NCBI GenBank assembly: GCA_003246455.1
Contig: QKAF01000055.1
Location: 1-64,000 of the forward strand
Reading direction: 5' to 3'
Source of the DNA: Bacteroidota bacterium
GTDB taxonomy: Bacteria > Bacteroidota > Ignavibacteria > SZUA-365
DNA: 64,000 nucleotides
The position numbers were made by a program, and so were the translations under genes. The notes beneath the pieces were generated by a model. That model was not told where the DNA came from. It searched no databases and saw only the letters and a list, made by a program, of their open reading frames with translations. Shown one piece after another: positions 25,222 to 32,432 of this stretch; the stretch's first letter is position 1, and every line of letters begins with the position of its first letter.

Positions 25222-25252
25222 ACAATATAAAACCGGGATGATTATTTTGCAA
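25222..25252 (-). promoter_or_regulatory. promoter of tRNA-Thr
   Basis: On the minus strand TTG (25250-25252), a 20-nt spacer and TATATTGT (25222-25229). The box ends 8 nt before the tRNA 5' end, the same distance as at tRNA-Pro. The box matches TAnnTTTG at 6 of 8 positions; the identical spacing raises confidence. Confidence 0.55.
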
Positions 25253-25318
25253 GAGCGGGGCATGCCGCCGCGCAGGAAAATGCCACGACAGGGGGGAGAA
25301 GGAATGGGATTTCGATTT

Positions 25319-25349
25319 CTGAAATATTGTTGCTAACTTACTATAATAT
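25319..25349 (+). promoter_or_regulatory. promoter of metK-ahcY
   Basis: CTG (25319-25321), a 20-nt spacer and TATAATAT (25342-25349). The -33 element is one base off TTG, and the -7 box also fits the general TATAAT. The start of transcription would be near 25355, giving a leader of about 105 nt before metK. Confidence 0.55.
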
Positions 25350-25354
25350 CGCAA

Positions 25355-25460
25355 TCTGCCAGGAGCATGAGCGAGCGCTGGACCGGTACTGAGCCTGTAA
25401 GCTGCAGGATCACCGGAAGGACCCTTACGACATTTTCAAACTCTTTCAGGATACTGCTTC
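25355..25460 (+). promoter_or_regulatory. structured 5' leader of metK-ahcY, candidate SAM/SAH-responsive element
   Basis: The leader contains a hairpin with outer stem CCGGT/ACCGG (25383-25387 with 25412-25416) and inner stem CCTG/CAGG (25394-25397 with 25405-25408) around loop TAAGCTG. A weaker CCAG/CTGG stem lies before it (25359-25381). Known background: the SAM-Chlorobi RNA motif was described upstream of metK-ahcY operons in Chlorobi. Membership here is inferred from gene context and the presence of compact stems; I cannot compare it with the covariance model. Confidence 0.42.
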
Positions 25461-26609
25461 ATGTCCTATCTCTTCACATCCGAATCCGTTTCCGAAGGCC
25501 ATCCCGACAAGGTATGCGACCAGATTTCCGATGCCGTCCTCGACAGCATTCTCACCGACGATCCGCAGGCGCGTGTCGCGTGCGAGTGTTTTACGACGAC
25601 GGGTTTCGTACTCGTCGGCGGTGAAATCACGACGTCGGCGTATGTCGACGTGCAGGAAATCGTGCGCAGCACGGTCCGCGACATCGGCTACACGGATCCG
25701 AAGTATCGCTTCGATGCCGATTCGTGCGGTGTCGCATCACATATTCACCAGCAGTCGCCGGATATCTTCCGCGGCGTGAAAACGGGCGGCGCGGGCGACC
25801 AGGGCATCATGTTCGGTTACGCGACGAACGCCACGGCGGAATACATGCCGATGCCGATCCTGTACTCCCACAAGATCGTGCAGAAGCTGGCAGAGATTCG
25901 GAAGGCGAACGGGAAGCTGATGCCGTACCTTCGTCCGGATGCGAAGTCGCAGGTGACGTTCGAGTACGAAGGACGCAAGGCGACGCGCGTGCATACGGTC
26001 GTGGTTTCCACCCAGCACGATCCGGGTGTCTCCCAGAAGCAGATCCGCCAGGATATCGAAGAACATGTAATCGCGGCGGTATTTCCGAAGGAACTGCTCA
26101 GCGGCAAGGTCAAGCTGCACGTGAATCCCACCGGGCGTTTCGAGATCGGCGGACCGCACGGAGATTCGGGTCTCACCGGACGCAAGATCATCGTCGATAC
26201 GTACGGCGGCTGGGCCCCGCACGGCGGCGGCGCATTTTCCGGCAAGGACCCTTCGAAAGTCGACCGCAGCGCGGCCTATGCGACCCGTCACCTGGCGAAG
26301 AATATCGTCGCGGCCGGTATCGCCGAGGAATGCACCATCCAGATCGGCTATGCGATCGGCGTGGCGAAGCCGGTCTCCATTCACATCGACACGCACGGCA
26401 GTTCGAAGAACGGTGTGACCGACACCGACATCGCCCGCTGGGTGATGAAAAACGTCGACATGACGCCGGCCGGCATCATCGACCGCCTGAAACTGCGTCG
26501 TCCGATCTACCGCGCCACCGCGGCATACGGACATTTCGGCCGGAACGAAAAAGATTTCACCTGGGAAAAACTGGACCTGGTGAAGGACATCAAAAAAGCG
26601 CTATCGTAA
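25461..26609 (+). CDS. metK: S-adenosylmethionine synthetase
   Basis: A 382-aa methionine adenosyltransferase that makes SAM from methionine and ATP. Expected motifs are present: [18 protein letters not shown] at the N-terminus, [12 protein letters not shown], and [18 protein letters not shown] near the C-terminus with the P-loop-like Lys residues. Length is normal. It follows a structured leader with its own promoter, and ahcY begins 32 bp downstream, so the pair makes SAM and disposes of S-adenosylhomocysteine. Confidence 0.98.
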   Translation: MSYLFTSESVSEGHPDKVCDQISDAVLDSILTDDPQARVACECFTTTGFVLVGGEITTSAYVDVQEIVRSTVRDIGYTDPKYRFDADSCGVASHIHQQSPDIFRGVKTGGAGDQGIMFGYATNATAEYMPMPILYSHKIVQKLAEIRKANGKLMPYLRPDAKSQVTFEYEGRKATRVHTVVVSTQHDPGVSQKQIRQDIEEHVIAAVFPKELLSGKVKLHVNPTGRFEIGGPHGDSGLTGRKIIVDTYGGWAPHGGGAFSGKDPSKVDRSAAYATRHLAKNIVAAGIAEECTIQIGYAIGVAKPVSIHIDTHGSSKNGVTDTDIARWVMKNVDMTPAGIIDRLKLRRPIYRATAAYGHFGRNEKDFTWEKLDLVKDIKKALS

Positions 26610-26641
26610 TCTTTTCCATCTCATAGACGGAGTTTTTTTCC

Positions 26642-27925
26642 ATGGCAAAAGCCACCAAGAAGAACTACAAGGTCAAGGACATTCGCCTCGCAGCCGAAGG
26701 CCGCAAGAAGATCGAGTGGGCCGAAAGCCGCATGCCGGTGCTCATGGCACTGCGCGAAAAGTACAGCAAGACCAAGCCCCTCAAGGGCTTCCGCATCGCG
26801 GGCTGCCTTCACGTGACGAAGGAAACCGCCGTGCTGGTCGAAACCCTCCGCGCCGCGGGCGCCGAGGTCAGCTGGAGCGGCTGCAACCCGCTCTCGACCA
26901 ACGACGAAGTCGCCGCGGCGCTCGCGGAGAAGGGCACGTCGATCTACGCCTGGCACGGGATGAACGTCAAGGAGTTTTACTGGGCCATCGAGCGCACGCT
27001 CGATTTCAAGCCGAATCTGACGCTCGACGACGGCGCGGACCTGATCTTCACGATTCACAACAAGTACAAGAAACTCATTCCCGACATGCTCGGCGGAACG
27101 GAAGAAACGACCACCGGTGTCCATCGCCTCCGCGCCATGGCTGATGCGGGCGAACTCCAGTATCCGGTCATCGCCGTCAACGACGCAGAGACGAAATGGG
27201 ATTTCGATAACGTGTACGGTACCGGCCAGTCCACCCTCGACGGTATCCTCCGCGCCACGAGCATCCTCTTCGCCGGCAAGAACGTCGTCGTCGCGGGCTT
27301 CGGTCACTGCGGCAAGGGTGTCGCCGACCGCGTCAAGGGACTCGGCGCCAACACCATCGTGACGGAAATCAAACCGACCGCCGCCCTCAAGGCGACGCTG
27401 GAAGGCCACGAAGTCATGACCATGGACCAGGCCGCGAAGGTCGGTGACGTGTTCATCACCGCGACCGGCGTCAAAGACGTCATCCGCGAGAAGCATTTCC
27501 TCGCGATGAAAGACGGCGCCATCGTCTGCAACACCGGTCATTACGACTGCGAGATCAATATTCCCGAGCTCGAGAAAGTTGCGAAGAGCAAGCGTACCGT
27601 CCGCGCCAACAACGAAGAATACATCATCAAGAAAAGCGGCAACCGCCTCTATCTGCTCGCGCAGGGACGCCTGGTGAACCTCGCCGCCGCCGAAGGCCAT
27701 CCTTCGGAAGTGATGGATATGTCCTTCGCAAACCAGTTCCTTTCGCAGCTCCGTATCGCGGAACTCGCGAAGAAGGGCAAGCGTCTCGATATCAGCGTGC
27801 ATGACATTCCCGTCGAGCAGGACCAGGATATCGCCCGCGTCAAACTGCAGACCATGGGCAAGAAAATCGATCGCCTGACCGCTGAGCAGAAAGCCTACAT
27901 GGACGACTACAGCGCCGGTACGTGA
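26642..27925 (+). CDS. ahcY: adenosylhomocysteinase
   Basis: A 427-aa S-adenosylhomocysteine hydrolase, which splits SAH to adenosine and homocysteine and so removes the product inhibitor of methyltransferases. The NAD-binding site is GFGHCGKGVADRVKGLGA; substrate motifs include GCNPLSTNDEVAAAL and CNTGHYDCEI. The C-terminus ends soon after LTAEQKAYMDDY, without the PDHYRY tail of eukaryotic and many bacterial enzymes, which is the layout of the archaeal/thermotogal type. Second gene of the metK operon, ended by a strong terminator. Confidence 0.97.
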   Translation: MAKATKKNYKVKDIRLAAEGRKKIEWAESRMPVLMALREKYSKTKPLKGFRIAGCLHVTKETAVLVETLRAAGAEVSWSGCNPLSTNDEVAAALAEKGTSIYAWHGMNVKEFYWAIERTLDFKPNLTLDDGADLIFTIHNKYKKLIPDMLGGTEETTTGVHRLRAMADAGELQYPVIAVNDAETKWDFDNVYGTGQSTLDGILRATSILFAGKNVVVAGFGHCGKGVADRVKGLGANTIVTEIKPTAALKATLEGHEVMTMDQAAKVGDVFITATGVKDVIREKHFLAMKDGAIVCNTGHYDCEINIPELEKVAKSKRTVRANNEEYIIKKSGNRLYLLAQGRLVNLAAAEGHPSEVMDMSFANQFLSQLRIAELAKKGKRLDISVHDIPVEQDQDIARVKLQTMGKKIDRLTAEQKAYMDDYSAGT

Positions 27926-27991
27926 TCCCGTACTCCGATCTTTTTCCGGGAAGCTCGGATTACACGGACTTTCGAGAATATCTTCCATGAG

Positions 27992-28018
27992 AAAGGGCGC
28001 CCTTCGGGGCGCCCTTTT
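27992..28018 (+). terminator. intrinsic terminator of metK-ahcY
   Basis: A perfect 8-bp GGGCGCCC/GGGCGCCC stem with a TTCG tetraloop, flanked by AAA on the left and TTTT on the right. Confidence 0.92.
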
Positions 28019-28131
28019 CCGTTCCGCACGCAAGGCAATACTTCTGCGACGCGGTGTAAATCTGCGCGGCCCTTCATGGTATCCACCGGGATATTCGTAT
28101 TTTCCATTCTGAGTACAACACGAGCCAACTT

Positions 28132-28791
28132 ATGCCCCAGATCAATCTTCTCCCCGACAACGTGCATGTGGACGTCGGCACGATCTATTGTATCGGCCGC
28201 AATTATATCAAGCATATCCAGGAGCTTGAAAACGAGGTGAACGCCGAACCCGTGCTGTTCCTCAAGCCCGCGGCTTCGCTCATCACGCAGCACCGGGAAA
28301 TCGAGCTCCCCGCCTTCAGCAGTGACGTCCATCATGAAACGGAACTCGTGCTTCTGGTCGGCCGCGAGGGACGCAATGTTTCCGAGGATCACGCCCTGCA
28401 TCATATTGCCGGCATCGCCATCGGGCTCGATCTCACCGCGCGCGACACCCAGACGGCGCTGCGCGAAAAAGGACTGCCGTGGACCGTTTCGAAGGGCTTC
28501 GAAACGGCCGCCTGCGTTTCCGATTTCCTTCCGACGCAGCATTTCCAGGATCTCGGTGCGCTGGAATTCAGCCTGCATGTCAACGGAGAGCTTCGGCAGC
28601 AGGGGGATACCTCGCTGATGATTTTTTCGGTTCCCCGTATCGTTGCGTTCATCAGCAGCATCGTCACGCTCGAGCCCGGCGACCTGATTTATACCGGCAC
28701 CCCGCATGGCGTCGCAGCGCTCGCTCCGGCAGACCGGCTGGATCTGGCCATGGGCGAACTCCGGGCCACGTTTACCGTGAAAAGCGCATAG
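28132..28791 (+). CDS. fumarylacetoacetate hydrolase family protein
   Basis: A 219-aa protein of the FAH superfamily, the size of the single-domain bacterial form. Metal-binding acidic residues lie in HHETELVLLVG and IGLDLTARD; VSKGFETAACVSDF and DLIYTGTPHGVAAL are further hallmarks. Family members hydrolyse or decarboxylate beta-keto acids (acylpyruvate hydrolase, oxaloacetate decarboxylase). No catabolic genes lie nearby, so the substrate is open; oxaloacetate decarboxylase or acylpyruvase activity is plausible. The start ATG has no strong ribosome binding site. Confidence 0.9.
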   Translation: MPQINLLPDNVHVDVGTIYCIGRNYIKHIQELENEVNAEPVLFLKPAASLITQHREIELPAFSSDVHHETELVLLVGREGRNVSEDHALHHIAGIAIGLDLTARDTQTALREKGLPWTVSKGFETAACVSDFLPTQHFQDLGALEFSLHVNGELRQQGDTSLMIFSVPRIVAFISSIVTLEPGDLIYTGTPHGVAALAPADRLDLAMGELRATFTVKSA

Positions 28792-28806
28792 GGAGGCGGA
28801 TACAGC

Positions 28807-31047
28807 GTGGTGCGACTTCTCTTCATTTCCATTCTCATCGTTTTCTTCGGAGCCGCGGGCTACCTGATCCATGGCGGTCTCGCGGGCGCCCCGGGAGGCC
28901 CCGGCAAGGATCCCCTCGAGAAGCAGCAGCCTGAGCGGTACGATCCGCATTCCACGAACTGGGACGACTACCTCTGGCCGACCGATGCCGGGACGAAACG
29001 GACATCCGATTTCGCGGAGTTCCGGTCGACTCATTTCCATGCGGGCATCGACGTAAGTACCGGCGGCCGGACGGGCTATGACGTCTACGCTGCGCGGGAC
29101 GGCTGGCTGCACGCCGCATACTTCGAGCCGGGCGGCTACGGATGGTTCCTCGTGCTCCGCCATGTCGACGGCTACTATACCTGCTACGCGCATCTCGATC
29201 ATTACAGCACGAAAGTCCTGGATGCGTTCCGCAGTCAGCTCGTCAGGGGGAAGCACTCCTACGGGTACGTGGAATTCAGGAAGGACACCGTCCGCGTGAA
29301 GAAAGGGGAAGTCATCGCTTTCACCGGCGCCACAGGCGCGGGACCTGCGCACCTGCATTTCGAAGTGCGTGACCCTTCATTCAATCCGGTGAACCCCGGC
29401 CTGTCGCGGCACCTGCGTCCGGTGGATTCCCTCCCGCCCGAAATCCGACAGTTGATTCTCGTGCCGCTCGATGCCTCGAGCAGCGTTGACGGGAAGTACG
29501 ATCAGCGGCTGTTCAATACCAGCGGTGCGGGGGATGCCTGGAAAATCCCGGGAATATCCGTTCTTCGCGGACGCATCGGGGTCATGCTGCGTGCACATGA
29601 TCGCGCAGAAGGCGCGTCCGACTATCCGACGCCGTATCGCATCGCGATGTTCGTCGACGGGAAGGAAGTGTTCAGCGCCGTGTCGAATCGGATCCAGGAT
29701 TCCCTCGGCTTCCACATCCGCATCGACCGGGACCATGCGTTGATGCGCGAGAAAAAGGGCGAGTTCCGCAAACTCTTCCGCGAGGAAGGGAATCTGCTCG
29801 AAACTTACTGGCCGAGAGACGCGGAAGCCGGGGTGTTTTCCGCAGCGCATTTTGGTGCCGGGGAGAAAAAAGTGCGCATCGTTGCGAAGGACCTCGCGGG
29901 CAATACGTCGACACTGGCCTTTACGGTAATGATCGCCTCCGACGTGCGTCTGGCCAGCACGCGGGAAGGCAGCGACCTGCAGCTCAAGACGACCGGAGGG
30001 ACGGCACAGCTCGTTCTCGAAGAGCAGGGTGCAAAGGGGTGGACGCCCGCGCGTCAGTGGAAAGGAGAGGAGGCCGCCTCGGGCGTGCGCGTCGACCTCA
30101 AGCAGTACCGCGGGACGACCGTGCGGGCGGTCACCGTTGATGCATTCGGAAACCGCAAGGAACACGCGACCTGGACCCCCGGACCCCTTCACGGTTCCGC
30201 CGGCCGTCTGTATCACCGTCGGGAAGTGATCTACGATCAGATCGTGTATGATCTGAAAACGGCAGCGCCTTTCACCGATCCGCCCTCGGTATTTCTCGTA
30301 CAGGGCGATCGCGAGGAAGCGGGAACGGTCATGCCGGTTTCCGCCAGCGAATACCGCGCCGTGCTTACCGCATGGCCGGGATTCGGGGGAGATGCACGCG
30401 TCGTCGTACGGTACAGGATGGGGGAAAAGGAAATCGAGTGGACCGATGAACTGCGCGCATATCACATCAGCGCGACGCTGGGCGGGCAGCTGCGGTCGAA
30501 GGACGGTCGTTTTGTGATGAGTTTTTCCCCGGCGGATGTTTATCGGGACATGCTGCTCACGGTCGATAAAACCGGGACGGACACCGCTGTCGCGTACACC
30601 GTCGGTCCTGAAGAAATGCCGCTCGCCGGGCGTCCCCTGGTCAGCATTACCCCGGATCCCGGTATGAAACATCCCGTGGTCGTGGCGCCACGGCCGATAA
30701 AAAAATATTCGGATGTGCAGCTGCCCCATTCGGTCGGGGCGCGCATCGGACGCTATCTCGGCACGTTTTCGCTCGCAGAAGACAGTGAGGGTCCCACCGT
30801 GATGGTCGACATCGCGAACCGCAGCCGCGAGCCGGTACGCATCGCCATCAGCGACAGCATCGCCGGGGTGGACTGGGAGACCGTCGTGGCACGCATCGAC
30901 AAGGAGATCGTCCCTCTCGAGTTCGACGAGCGCCGCGGTCTTCTCGTGCTTCCCTACGATGTGTACAAATCCGTCGGCCGCGGAGAGTTCAGCGTCAGCG
31001 TGAAGGACAAGGTGGGGAACGAGACGGTGGTCCGGAGGAAGATGTAG
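28807..31047 (+). CDS. M23 (LytM) family metallopeptidase with beta-rich C-terminal region
   Basis: A 746-aa secreted or membrane-anchored protein. It starts at GTG with GGAGG upstream, then one hydrophobic helix (VRLLFISILIVFFGAAG). The LytM zinc site is intact: HFHAGIDV near residue 80 and HLHFEV near residue 185. M23 enzymes cut peptidoglycan cross-bridges or act as regulators. The following 550 residues are beta-rich, with several domains resembling Ig/fibronectin folds, much longer than a simple LytM protein. It begins 15 bp after the FAH-family gene. Confidence 0.9.
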   Translation: MVRLLFISILIVFFGAAGYLIHGGLAGAPGGPGKDPLEKQQPERYDPHSTNWDDYLWPTDAGTKRTSDFAEFRSTHFHAGIDVSTGGRTGYDVYAARDGWLHAAYFEPGGYGWFLVLRHVDGYYTCYAHLDHYSTKVLDAFRSQLVRGKHSYGYVEFRKDTVRVKKGEVIAFTGATGAGPAHLHFEVRDPSFNPVNPGLSRHLRPVDSLPPEIRQLILVPLDASSSVDGKYDQRLFNTSGAGDAWKIPGISVLRGRIGVMLRAHDRAEGASDYPTPYRIAMFVDGKEVFSAVSNRIQDSLGFHIRIDRDHALMREKKGEFRKLFREEGNLLETYWPRDAEAGVFSAAHFGAGEKKVRIVAKDLAGNTSTLAFTVMIASDVRLASTREGSDLQLKTTGGTAQLVLEEQGAKGWTPARQWKGEEAASGVRVDLKQYRGTTVRAVTVDAFGNRKEHATWTPGPLHGSAGRLYHRREVIYDQIVYDLKTAAPFTDPPSVFLVQGDREEAGTVMPVSASEYRAVLTAWPGFGGDARVVVRYRMGEKEIEWTDELRAYHISATLGGQLRSKDGRFVMSFSPADVYRDMLLTVDKTGTDTAVAYTVGPEEMPLAGRPLVSITPDPGMKHPVVVAPRPIKKYSDVQLPHSVGARIGRYLGTFSLAEDSEGPTVMVDIANRSREPVRIAISDSIAGVDWETVVARIDKEIVPLEFDERRGLLVLPYDVYKSVGRGEFSVSVKDKVGNETVVRRKM

Positions 31048-31070
31048 TGCTGCGCGCAAGCGCGCAGCAC
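31047..31070 (+). other. GC hairpin at the end of the M23 gene
   Basis: A perfect 10-bp inverted repeat GTGCTGCGCG/CGCGCAGCAC with a 4-nt loop starts on the last base of the M23 stop codon. No T-run follows, so it may act in message 3' end protection or be a mobile palindrome. Heptamer array 2 begins on the next base. Confidence 0.6.
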
Positions 31071-31105
31071 GCTGTAGGCTGTAGGCTGTAGGCTGTAGGC
31101 TGTAG
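31071..31105. repeat. heptamer array 2, (GCTGTAG)5
   Basis: Five perfect tandem copies of GCTGTAG, non-coding. Together with the inverted, degenerate GCCTAnn array at 31580-31602 it brackets the four-helix-bundle gene. Confidence 0.95.
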
Positions 31106-31204
31106 GCGCGGGACCGATGCGCGTGGGGCTCGGGAAACTGCATTGCTTCCCGGGCGTAATTGACCCACATTGAACTATCAGAAATACCATCCAGGGAGAA
31201 CATG

Positions 31205-31585
31205 ATGCGTGATTTCAGAAAATTCACTGTCACGAGACTGTCACGTCAGCTGACGGTCGCGATTTATAATCTCCTCCCGCAGTTCCCGGCGGACGAGCGG
31301 TACGCACTTTGTCAGCAGCTGCGGCGGGCGTCAGTCTCGGTCGGGGCAAACATTGCGGAAGGAGCCGGGCGCAGGACAAACCGCGATTTCGCACATTTCC
31401 TGACGCAGGCGATCGGATCGCTTTCAGAGGTGGAGTACCTGCTGCTGCTGGCTGTTGATCTGGGTTTTATCGAGGAAACGCAGGCGCGTGAAATGGATCT
31501 GCTGCAGCAGTCATTGAAAAGGAAACTGTTCCGATTTTACGAATCGCTCGGGATAGAGCCAGATGCTCCGTCACGTCGGGCCTAA
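31205..31585 (+). CDS. four helix bundle protein (S23/bIVP family)
   Basis: A 126-aa protein of the four-helix-bundle family first known from 23S rRNA intervening sequences. The hallmark LRRASVSVGANIAEGAGRR is followed by FAHFLTQAIGSLSEVEYLL. AGGGAG lies 6 nt before the chosen ATG; the adjacent ATG at 31202 is the alternative. No rRNA is nearby. The gene is framed by heptamer arrays in opposite orientation, and the right array supplies its TAA stop. The family's function is unknown; distant relatives act in diversity-generating retroelements, but no reverse transcriptase is present here. Confidence 0.92.
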   Translation: MRDFRKFTVTRLSRQLTVAIYNLLPQFPADERYALCQQLRRASVSVGANIAEGAGRRTNRDFAHFLTQAIGSLSEVEYLLLLAVDLGFIEETQAREMDLLQQSLKRKLFRFYESLGIEPDAPSRRA

Positions 31586-31602
31586 AGCCTACTGCCTATT
31601 GC
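31580..31602. repeat. heptamer array 3, degenerate GCCTAnn
   Basis: The units GCCTAAA, GCCTACT and GCCTATT are followed by the start of a fourth (GC). The consensus is the reverse complement of array 2 in another register (GCCTACA), so arrays 2 and 3 form an imperfect inverted pair around the four-helix-bundle gene. The first unit includes its stop codon. Confidence 0.8.
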
Positions 31603-31639
31603 GAACGAGAACGCCCCGCAGAGCGGGGCGTTCTCGTTC
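31603..31639. terminator. long perfect hairpin between convergent genes
   Basis: A 17-bp perfect inverted repeat, GAACGAGAACGCCCCGC and its complement, with a 3-nt loop, lies between the four-helix-bundle gene and the leftward beta-barrel gene. T-runs are missing on both sides, so it is a probable but atypical bidirectional terminator. Confidence 0.6.
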
Positions 31640-31662
31640 AACATACTACGTGAATGACGGTA

Positions 31663-32421
31663 TCAGGGGATGGGGAAGGTCAGATCCAGGACGGCGCGGA
31701 CATTGTTTATTTTCCACGATTCCGTGTACGGAGCATCCACCACCTTGTTCAGGCCGAACTCGTACATGACCTGCGGGGTGAGGAAGCCGTAACGGAAGTA
31801 GAAATCGTATCCGAGACCGACGGATGCGGCATAGCGGATGCCATTCGCATCGTCGATGACTCCGGACTGCTCAAGCGCCTGGCTGCCGGCCGCCCATTCC
31901 GGTTCGACGATTGTGGCGGTGTGCGCATAATCGTGCTTCATCAGGGCGCCGATGCTCATACCGCCGGAGATGAAGAGCCCCGGACCGCTCATCGGGTAGA
32001 CTTTCCCGTATCCCCCGAGTGAGAGATACTGGAGCGTGTAATCCACGGCCTGATCACGCACGACGTCCCAGGGATTGCCCTGGCCGTCGGCGATGCGGAA
32101 CGGTTCGGTATAGCGTCCGTCTATGGTCCCGGACATCTGGTCGAACGTCAGCCGAAGACCGAGCACCACGAAGCGGGTGACAGCCTTTTCACCGTGAACA
32201 CCGAAAATGAAATTGCTGCTGTTGCCGTTGGCGAAAAACGCGTTGTCGGCAGAAGGCAGCAGGGGAACACTGCCTTTGTGGAAACTCTGATTGAGTCCCA
32301 CGAACAGGCCGCCGCGCGCCGTGTACCAGGCCCGGTCGCCAACTCGGAGACCCTGCGCATGCGCAGACTGCATGCCGACGAGCGTCAGTGCGAGAAGAAG
32401 GAAAATGCTGATGCGTTTCAT
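31663..32421 (-). CDS. outer-membrane beta-barrel protein (hypothetical)
   Basis: A 252-aa protein with a signal peptide (MKRISIFLLLALTLVGMQSAHAQ) and alternating amphipathic beta-strands, such as VLGLRLTFDQMSG, YLSLGGYGKVYPM, GLFISGGMSIGAL, ASVGLGYDFYFRYGF and VRAVLDLTFPIP. That is the pattern of 8- to 10-stranded barrels common in Bacteroidota outer membranes. It begins about 11 bp after the stop of the large T9SS protein and is probably on its transcript. Specific function unknown. Confidence 0.75.
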   Translation of the reverse strand: MKRISIFLLLALTLVGMQSAHAQGLRVGDRAWYTARGGLFVGLNQSFHKGSVPLLPSADNAFFANGNSSNFIFGVHGEKAVTRFVVLGLRLTFDQMSGTIDGRYTEPFRIADGQGNPWDVVRDQAVDYTLQYLSLGGYGKVYPMSGPGLFISGGMSIGALMKHDYAHTATIVEPEWAAGSQALEQSGVIDDANGIRYAASVGLGYDFYFRYGFLTPQVMYEFGLNKVVDAPYTESWKINNVRAVLDLTFPIP

Positions 32422-32432
32422 AGGTCAGCTCC

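Noticed and set aside
31071-31105. Heptamer array as a CRISPR
   Set aside because: Units are 7 bp with no spacers, and no cas genes are present.
29377-31233. 618-codon minus-strand frame
   Set aside because: Antisense shadow of the M23 peptidase gene, which has intact zinc motifs.
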